Assembly: GCA_902766855.1 (NCBI GenBank)
Contig: CACXFE010000149.1
Location: forward strand, 1-28,412
Length of the DNA: 28,412 nucleotides
Direction of reading: 5' to 3'
Source: Oscillospiraceae bacterium
GTDB taxonomy: Bacteria > Bacillota > Clostridia > Oscillospirales > Acutalibacteraceae
Each line of letters begins with the position of its first letter. Positions within the stretch are counted from its first letter, which is position 1. The notes below the pieces were generated by a model, which saw only the letters and a list, made by a program, of their open reading frames with translations, did not search any database and had not been told where the DNA came from. Positions 23,751 to 28,412 of the stretch are shown in pieces. The position numbers and the translations under genes are program-made.

Positions 23751-23963
23751 TTATGCGTGATCGGAAGCCTCCGCCCCAGTGTTTTCCGCCGCGTTCGACA
23801 TAGCCAGCGCGTTGATTGCAAGGCTGACCGGTTTTTTGGTGGAAACATCGCCCGCTTCTTCCATTTCTTTGGAGATTTCGCGGGCTTTATGCGCCACATC
23901 GATCACCAAACGATAACGATTGTCATACTGTTGAATCAATTTTCCAATATTGGGATTTAACAT
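23751..23963 (-). CDS. rpoZ: RNA polymerase omega subunit
   Basis: A small subunit that helps fold and hold beta-prime in RNA polymerase. It has 70 residues. The core MLNPNIGKLIQQYDNRYRLV then IDVAHKAREI and KKPVSLAINALA match the omega family: a first helix, the conserved A-x-K-A-R motif, and the KPVxxAI segment. It starts with ATG 23963, overlapping the end of gmk by 7 bases. The gmk-rpoZ order is conserved across bacteria. Confidence 0.95.
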   Translation of the reverse strand: MLNPNIGKLIQQYDNRYRLVIDVAHKAREISKEMEEAGDVSTKKPVSLAINALAMSNAAENTGAEASDHA

Positions 23964-24565
23964 TCCGCAAGCACCTCATTGATAATAGTTTGTTGTTTTT
24001 CGGCGGTCAAACGCCGGCTGTCGATCACGGTAAACAATTCCGCCGCCGCCGTATTCACATCCTGATTCACGATGATATAATCATATTCATCGGCGCGCCT
24101 GATTTCATCCAGCGCGGTTTGCATCCGTATTTTGATCTGCTCGTCAGACTCCGTGCCGCGCCCTACCAATCGGCGCTTTAATTCCGCAAAAGAAGGAGGC
24201 ATGATGAATATGCTCACCGCTTCGGGCAATTTACAGCGGATTTTCTCCGCTCCGTTCACATCCACTTCGATCACCATGTTTTTGCCCGCCATGATCGCGG
24301 CTTCCACCGGTTTGCGCGGCGTTCCGTAATAATTGCCGCCGTAGATATTATACTCCAACAACTCGTCCGCTTTGAGCATGGCTTCAAATTCCTCGCGGGA
24401 AATAAAGTGGTATTTTTCGCCTTCTCGTTCCCCTTCGCGCATCGCCCGCGTGATAGAGGAAATCGAAAACAGCAAATCGGGATGTTGGCGAAACAGTTCT
24501 TTTAAAACCGTATCTTTGCCCGAGCCGGAAGGCCCCGATAGAATAAAAACACTGCCTCTACTCAT
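23957..24565 (-). CDS. gmk: Guanylate kinase
   Basis: Phosphorylates GMP to GDP with ATP. The start chosen is ATG 24565 (MSRGSVFILSGPSGSGKD, 202 residues), since the in-frame extension to 24604 lies inside remA. The P-loop GPSGSGKD is at 11-18. The GMP-binding region shows SSITRAMREGEREGEKYHFI, which has the family's threonine-arginine segment and YHFIS, then the ENIYG-like region YNIYGGNYYGTPRKPVE. The start overlaps the remA stop by 8 bases, with GGTGGAGG just before the ATG. Confidence 0.96.
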   Translation of the reverse strand: MSRGSVFILSGPSGSGKDTVLKELFRQHPDLLFSISSITRAMREGEREGEKYHFISREEFEAMLKADELLEYNIYGGNYYGTPRKPVEAAIMAGKNMVIEVDVNGAEKIRCKLPEAVSIFIMPPSFAELKRRLVGRGTESDEQIKIRMQTALDEIRRADEYDYIIVNQDVNTAAAELFTVIDSRRLTAEKQQTIINEVLAEC

Positions 24566-24830
24566 CTTCCTCCACCTCGTCTTCCAGCAGTTCCTCATCT
24601 TCATTTACACGGTTGGCAACCGTTTCCGATTGCAGATAGGTGAGAATGATATGATCGCTGTCGGTAATAATGACCGCGCGGGTGCGCCTTCCGTGGGTGG
24701 CGTCAATCAAATTTCCTCGTTCCTTCGCGTCTTGAATGATCCGCTTGATCGGTGCGGATTCCGGGCTGACGATCGCCACCACTCTACTTGCGGAAACCAT
24801 GTTTCCGAAACCGATGTTGATTAACTTCAT
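24558..24830 (-). CDS. remA: Extracellular matrix regulator RemA (DUF370)
   Basis: A small DNA-binding regulator, known in B. subtilis to activate biofilm matrix and osmoprotection genes. It has 90 residues. MKLINIGFGNMVSASRVVAI at the start and RRTRAVIITDSDHIILTYLQ later are hallmarks of the family; ATHGRRTR is the expected basic DNA-contact part. The C-terminus is an acidic tail. It sits between yicC and gmk, the conserved place. Whether it controls the nearby pilus operon is unknown, but both are surface-growth functions. Confidence 0.95.
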   Translation of the reverse strand: MKLINIGFGNMVSASRVVAIVSPESAPIKRIIQDAKERGNLIDATHGRRTRAVIITDSDHIILTYLQSETVANRVNEDEELLEDEVEEDE

Positions 24831-24851
24831 GATTGACAGATCCCTCTTACC

Positions 24852-25730
24852 CTATTCAATATTTTGTATTTGTTCACGGATCTTCTCGATCTCGGACTTG
24901 ATGTCCACCACCGTATGGGCGATTTCAATATCCTGCGCTTTGGAGCCGATCGTGTTGCTTTCGCGGTTCATTTCCTGCACGATAAAATCCAACTTCCGCC
25001 CAACGGCTTCCTCGCTTTCCAGCAATTCGCAAAATTGCTTGATATGGCTGCGCAGGCGCACCGTTTCCTCCGCCACGGCGATTTTATCGGCAAAAATCGC
25101 GGTTTCGGTCAACAAGCGTTGTTCATCCACCTGTGCCGTATCCAATAACTCCCGCATTTTTTGTTCCAGCCGTTCCCGATAGGCTTTGACCGTTTCAGGG
25201 GATCGCGCCTCCACAAAGGCAACCTTTTCAAGGATCGTGTCACAGCGGCTCTTGACATCCGCCGCCAGCCGCTCGCCTTCTTTCGCGCGCATCGCAATAA
25301 AGGCGTCAATCGCGTGATCGGCCGCCGCCAGTACCACGCGCGTCATCGTTTCTTCCGGGATCTGCTGTTTTTTCACAACAAACAATTCCGGATTGTTCAC
25401 CAAGGATGAAAGTTTCACATCGTTCTTGATCTTATACGAAGCGGAAAGTTTTTGCAAAGCCGCAAAATATGCCTTGGCATATCCTTCATTGATTTCCACA
25501 ACGGTTTGATCGCCGCCGCCTTCCTCAATCAAAACCGATACTTCGATTTTTCCGCGGGAAAAGCGCTGTTGGCAAATGCTTTTCAGTTTTTCATCCAAAA
25601 AAAGATAGCCGCGCGGCAAGCGGGAAGAAAACTCAAAATACCGATGGTTGACCGATTTGATCTCCACGGTAACGGTAATCCCCTCCGCCGTTTCCAGGGC
25701 ACGCCCGAAACCGGTCATGCTTTTTACCAT
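24852..25730 (-). CDS. yicC: YicC family endoribonuclease
   Basis: First gene of the housekeeping operon. The family is an RNase that degrades certain RNAs, including small RNAs in E. coli. The start chosen is ATG 25730 (MVKSMTGFGRA, 292 residues) with GGAAGTG about 8 bases before it; a TTG at 25745 would add five residues. The N-terminal SMTGFGRA and VEIKSVNHRYFE, the central domain, and the C-terminal KLDFIVQEMNRESNTIGSKA are the family's conserved segments. A sigma-A-like promoter lies just upstream at 25766-25795. Confidence 0.95.
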   Translation of the reverse strand: MVKSMTGFGRALETAEGITVTVEIKSVNHRYFEFSSRLPRGYLFLDEKLKSICQQRFSRGKIEVSVLIEEGGGDQTVVEINEGYAKAYFAALQKLSASYKIKNDVKLSSLVNNPELFVVKKQQIPEETMTRVVLAAADHAIDAFIAMRAKEGERLAADVKSRCDTILEKVAFVEARSPETVKAYRERLEQKMRELLDTAQVDEQRLLTETAIFADKIAVAEETVRLRSHIKQFCELLESEEAVGRKLDFIVQEMNRESNTIGSKAQDIEIAHTVVDIKSEIEKIREQIQNIE

Positions 25731-25765
25731 ACCATTCACTTCCAAAAACGAGATGATTTCATATT

Positions 25766-25795
25766 ATTTTATCAAAAAATCATCAAAAAAGTCAA
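25766..25795 (-). promoter_or_regulatory. Sigma-A-like promoter of the yicC operon
   Basis: The minus strand has TTGACT (25795-25790) and TAAAAT (25771-25766) separated by 18 bases, about 35 bases upstream of the yicC start. It should drive the whole yicC-to-spoVM operon. Confidence 0.7.
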
Positions 25796-25799
25796 CTAT

Positions 25800-25814
25800 T
25801 TACAAGTTTTGTAA
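25800..25814. promoter_or_regulatory. Perfect inverted repeat upstream of the yicC promoter
   Basis: TTACAA-GTT-TTGTAA is a perfect 6-bp inverted repeat with a 3-base centre, next to the -35 box of the yicC promoter. It could be an operator; no known regulator's site was matched with confidence. Confidence 0.35.
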
Positions 25815-25896
25815 CTCTTTTTTAACCTTTTCCGCTTCTTTTTCCCCACTTTTCGGAAAAAAATCAACCAACAGGCAGGCGTTGCGGCAATGCGAC

Positions 25897-25925
25897 TTGA
25901 TTTTTTCCAAAAATCATGATAAAAT
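25897..25925 (+). promoter_or_regulatory. Sigma-A-like promoter of the Fur-family gene
   Basis: TTGATT (25897-25902), a 17-base spacer and TAAAAT (25920-25925) lie about 33 bases upstream of the Fur-family start codon. Spacing and boxes fit a vegetative promoter. Confidence 0.7.
25898..25916. promoter_or_regulatory. Candidate Fur-family operator over the -35 box
   Basis: TGATTTTT-TCC-AAAAATCA is a perfect 8-bp inverted repeat, 19 bases long, covering the -35 box and most of the spacer of the Fur-family promoter. Such a position would allow autorepression. It has the size of Fur-family boxes but does not closely match the standard Fur, PerR or Zur sequences. Confidence 0.45.
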
Positions 25926-25957
25926 AATTCGGTAAAATGTTTTATAGGAGGTTGACT

Positions 25958-26389
25958 ATGCCGGGCAAACAAGATTATCGCACCAAACCGAGAACCATGA
26001 TCTTGGATTTTTTAAAAACAAAACACGATGGCACCGTAAGCGCCACTGATATTCTCGCCCATTTTACCGCACAGGGCGTTTCGATCAATCCCGCCACGGT
26101 CTACCGCTATCTGAATAAACTTACCGCCGAAGGGCAGGTTTTGAAGTATACGGAGGACACTACCCAAAAATCTGTTTATCAATATGTCGGCGCGGGGCAT
26201 TCCTGCAAAGATCATATCCATGTGCAATGCGTCCGCTGCGGCAAACTGCTCCATTTGGAATGCGATTTTATGCACCGGATCAACGATCATTTGCGGCAGG
26301 ATCACGGGTTTATCCTGCAATGTGACGGCAGTATTCTATACGGCGTCTGTGAACAATGTGCAAAAGAAGTCCCTCCCGATCAAGCGTGA
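25958..26389 (+). CDS. Fur-family metalloregulator (Fur/Zur type)
   Basis: A metal-responsive dimeric repressor of 143 residues. The start chosen is ATG 25958 with GGAGG at a good distance; an upstream in-frame start at 25937 lies before that site. The N-terminal winged helix is seen in ILDFLKT...VSINPATVYRYLNKLTAEG. The C-terminal metal domain has His81, His86 and His88, then CVRCG (Cys91, Cys94) and CEQCA (Cys131, Cys134), the two pairs that hold structural zinc. Whether it senses iron, zinc or peroxide cannot be told; the HIHVQCVRCGKLLHLECDF segment is compatible with several. It overlaps the end of the convergent plsY-like gene by 10 bases. Confidence 0.88.
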   Translation: MPGKQDYRTKPRTMILDFLKTKHDGTVSATDILAHFTAQGVSINPATVYRYLNKLTAEGQVLKYTEDTTQKSVYQYVGAGHSCKDHIHVQCVRCGKLLHLECDFMHRINDHLRQDHGFILQCDGSILYGVCEQCAKEVPPDQA

Positions 26390-26401
26390 GAAACTTCTTT
26401 T
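26362..26401. other. Inverted repeat across the convergent 3' ends of the Fur-family gene and the PlsY-like gene
   Basis: AAAAGAAGT (26362-26370) and ACTTCTTTT (26393-26401) are exact reverse complements with a 22-base loop, spanning both stop codons. The stem is A/T-rich and the loop long, so termination would be weak, but the location in an overlapping convergent gene end makes a shared terminator possible. Confidence 0.35.
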
Positions 26402-27024
26402 TGGTCTTGCTCTTCCGTTTGGGGGAGCATTTTTTTATGTTTCGAAAGCACATGCTTATAAATCGTCACCGCCGAAATCAGAACGCATCCCAACGCCACC
26501 GAAAAACGGCCGGAACAGCCTTCAAAAATCGCGGAGGCCGGCGCAAACAAAGAAAATGTTACGATACTTCGCTTTCGGTTCGGATTGATTTTTACCGCCA
26601 CCGAGAAAAAAATATACAAACCCGCCAAAATCAAACCAACCGGCGTGATCCATAATAAAGCAATCATTTCCCCGAAAATCACCGCGATACATTTACCGCC
26701 GCGAAAACGGTGAAACAACGAAAAAGCATGCCCTGACACCGGCGCCAGCAGAATCAAGACAAACGCCGGGTGAGAAGAAATTCCGTATTTCAAAGCGCAA
26801 AAAACCGGCAAAAACCCTTTGGCCATATCAAGCAGCAGGCAGCACAGCCCCACTTCCCATCCGCAATGAATAAAAACATTGGCGGCGCCGGGATTCCCGT
26901 CTTCACTGATCAGCGTAATATCCCGATGGAGAAAAACGCGCGGGATGATCCTGCAAAAAAACACACCGCCCAAAAGGTACCCGCCGAGGATCAAAGCCGC
27001 AATCAGGATTTGCTGTTTGTTCAT
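26380..27024 (-). CDS. Glycerol-3-phosphate acyltransferase, divergent PlsY type
   Basis: A membrane enzyme family that transfers acyl groups from acyl phosphate to glycerol-3-phosphate, the first step of phospholipid synthesis. It has 214 residues with several helices. The PlsY motifs are present in changed form: DGNPGAANVF (42-51) for the usual SGNxGATNV, LLDMAKGFLPV (about 64-74), and GHAFSLFHRFRGGKCIAV (about 98-115), where the usual GGKG has Cys112 for the second-motif Gly. It may therefore be a second, specialised copy and not the main PlsY. ATG 27024 overlaps the stop of the glycosyltransferase gene by four bases, and a glycerophosphodiester phosphodiesterase lies upstream, which supports a role in glycerolipid metabolism. 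Confidence 0.82.
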   Translation of the reverse strand: MNKQQILIAALILGGYLLGGVFFCRIIPRVFLHRDITLISEDGNPGAANVFIHCGWEVGLCCLLLDMAKGFLPVFCALKYGISSHPAFVLILLAPVSGHAFSLFHRFRGGKCIAVIFGEMIALLWITPVGLILAGLYIFFSVAVKINPNRKRSIVTFSLFAPASAIFEGCSGRFSVALGCVLISAVTIYKHVLSKHKKMLPQTEEQDQKEVSHA

Positions 27025-28124
27025 GATCCCACCACCGTTTTCAAAATGGTTTCCGCCGCATTCGGAAAAAAATCGGAACGCTGTGCCAACACCATTTTAT
27101 CGGCTTCCTGCCGATCCTCCGCAAGTCTGATCGCCTGGCGCACCGCGTCGTCCGGCCCTTCGGATTTTACGGAATAGCCGTGGGAAGCAAAAAACTCAAT
27201 ATTCGCGGTTTCACACCCCGGGATCGCCTGAATATGGACAAGCGGGATCCCGAACACCGCCGCCTCGGTACTGGTAAGACCGCCCGGCTTTGTAATCACA
27301 ACATCCGCCGCCTCCATATAAAGCGGCACCTGATCGGTAAAACCGACCGTCCGCACCGAATTTTCCGCATAGGATCGTTTCAGTTCGGATTGCAATGTTC
27401 GGTTGCGGCCTGCCAGCACACAGGCAACCGTATCGTCTTTTCGGTTTTTGAAAAACGCCTTGCACAACCGCGCGGCATATGCGCAGCCTACCCCGCCGGA
27501 CATGATCAAAATCATCTTCTGTTCCTGTGAAAAGCCCAGGGCTTCGCGTGCCGCCGCTTTTCCGGGATGCTCGCAAAACCGCTCGTGCACCGGGATCCCC
27601 GTAGCATAAATGCGGGATTCCGGGATCCCTTTGGCGATCAATTCCGGGATCAGATCCCGGTGCGGAATGAAATACCCGTCCGCCTCCGGCTCAGAAAAGA
27701 AGGGAATGCAGGTGTAATCGGTCAACACTCCGTAACTCTTGACAGGGCAATGCCGGCGCTTCCGCACGGCGGCCATGGCTTCCAACCCATATAAGTGGGT
27801 AGAGATCACCGCGTCGATCTCCTGTTCGCGGATCAACCGTTCCAGCCGCTTCGCATATAACGCGTTCGCCCCATACACGGGCGAAAGGAAGCCGGTTTTT
27901 TCATAAAGCGCCCCCACCTGATAAACCGCGCCGAACAGTTTCGGCGTGCGTTTGATCATCGTGTTATACATGGAGGACACTTTGCGCCCGGCGTATGCGC
28001 TCCCCAAAGCGACGGGATCCTGCATTTGGCAGGGAATGCCCATTTTTTCTGCTGCCCGCGCCAAGGCTTTGGCGGCGCTGTTGTGCCCTTCACCGGTGCT
28101 GCAACTCAACAACAGAATGTTCAT
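27021..28124 (-). CDS. Diacylglycerol glycosyltransferase-like protein (UgtP/MGDG synthase family)
   Basis: A GT28-family glycosyltransferase, in relatives using UDP-sugar and diacylglycerol to make membrane glycolipids. It has 367 residues. The start chosen is ATG 28124 with AAGGAG at a spacing of 6; TTG 28130 would add two residues. The N-terminal MNILLLSCSTGEGHNSAAKA is the acceptor-side loop of the family. The C-terminal domain has SGGVGCAYAARL and ITKPGGLTSTEAAVFGIPLV, the nucleotide-sugar site. It overlaps the PlsY-like gene by four bases. The sugar and acceptor are not decidable from sequence. It could also act on other lipids. Confidence 0.85.
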   Translation of the reverse strand: MNILLLSCSTGEGHNSAAKALARAAEKMGIPCQMQDPVALGSAYAGRKVSSMYNTMIKRTPKLFGAVYQVGALYEKTGFLSPVYGANALYAKRLERLIREQEIDAVISTHLYGLEAMAAVRKRRHCPVKSYGVLTDYTCIPFFSEPEADGYFIPHRDLIPELIAKGIPESRIYATGIPVHERFCEHPGKAAAREALGFSQEQKMILIMSGGVGCAYAARLCKAFFKNRKDDTVACVLAGRNRTLQSELKRSYAENSVRTVGFTDQVPLYMEAADVVITKPGGLTSTEAAVFGIPLVHIQAIPGCETANIEFFASHGYSVKSEGPDDAVRQAIRLAEDRQEADKMVLAQRSDFFPNAAETILKTVVGS

Positions 28125-28140
28125 GACCAACTCCTTTTTG

Positions 28141-28412
28141 TTATTCCAGAATATTCGTCGTGATATAATCCACGCCCCATTTGATCAAACGCGCGGCGTC
28201 TTTTTTATCATCGACCGTCCAGCAATTCACTTCGATTCCCTGTTTATGCAGTTGTGCGATATGATCCCGGTTGAGTTTCGGATAATAAATATCCAATCCG
28301 ATCCGATTTGCCCGCATGGCGGCGAGATCAAGCGAATCCACCGCGTCGGATGTTAAAAATTGCAAATGCGCTTTTTTCTCCTGCTTGCGCACCAGCAAAA
28401 GGTTTTCCCATA
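28141..28412 (-). CDS. Glycerophosphodiester phosphodiesterase (C-terminal part, 5' end outside window)
   Basis: The frame stays open to the window edge (upstream of the TTG at 28398 it continues W-E-N-L), so only about the last 90 residues are visible and the start is missing. The C-terminal GIEVNCWTVDDKKDAARLIK followed by WGVDYITTNILE is the hallmark of the GDPD family: a TIM-barrel enzyme that cleaves glycerophosphodiesters to glycerol-3-phosphate and an alcohol. The catalytic N-terminal half with its metal-binding residues is not in the window. The product glycerol-3-phosphate is the substrate of the PlsY-like enzyme two genes downstream. The gap to the glycosyltransferase start is 16 bases, so they share an operon. 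Confidence 0.85.
   Translation of the reverse strand, partial: WENLLLVRKQEKKAHLQFLTSDAVDSLDLAAMRANRIGLDIYYPKLNRDHIAQLHKQGIEVNCWTVDDKKDAARLIKWGVDYITTNILE

Overview
The window looks like a chromosomal piece of a spore-forming member of the Clostridia, perhaps a Ruminococcaceae/Oscillospirales-type gut bacterium. That taxonomic guess is inference. It rests on the yicC-remA-gmk-rpoZ-priA-def-fmt-rsmB-rlmN-prpC-prkC-rsgA gene order typical of Firmicutes, on a 27-codon spoVM gene, on AGGAGG-type ribosome binding sites, and on Gram-positive sortases and pilins.

Layout. (1) Positions 1-6779, plus strand: an oligopeptide ABC transporter operon, made of a substrate-binding protein cut by the window edge, OppB, an unusually large OppC, OppD, OppF and a small membrane protein that overlaps OppF. 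Two strong stem-loops lie between the binding-protein gene and oppB. A terminator at 6787-6824 separates this operon from the convergent block that follows. (2) Positions 6841-13306, minus strand: a sortase-pilus operon. In transcription order it holds a beta-helix adhesin/pilin, a small DivIVA-like protein, a signal-peptidase-like protein lacking both catalytic residues, a Spy0128-like backbone pilin, a class B sortase with its own sorting-signal-like tail, a terminator, and a second class B sortase. (3) Positions 13572-25730, minus strand: a housekeeping block for nucleotide synthesis, transcription, replication restart, translation start, rRNA modification and Ser/Thr phospho-signalling, ending in spoVM and a strong terminator. 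(4) Positions 25731-25957: a divergent promoter region with two inverted repeats. (5) 25958-26389, plus strand: a Fur-family regulator. (6) 26380 to the end, minus strand: a lipid block of GDPD (partial), a UgtP-like glycosyltransferase and a PlsY-like acyltransferase.

The most notable content is the pilus locus. Its order (tip protein, inactive signal-peptidase homologue, isopeptide-stabilised backbone pilin, class B sortase) parallels the FCT pilus region of Streptococcus pyogenes (Cpa, SipA, FctA/Spy0128, SrtC). It differs in three ways: a cytosolic DivIVA-like protein is inserted, the pilins share an IDVGV...NAP(F/Y) tail instead of LPXTG, and the sortase carries tandem PQTG motifs before a C-terminal membrane helix.

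No gene-free stretch exceeds 300 bases. The longest are 13307-13571 (pilus operon leader plus the spoVM terminator), 25731-25957 (divergent promoters) and 1535-1691 (intercistronic hairpins). No tRNA, rRNA, CRISPR array or insertion sequence was recognised.
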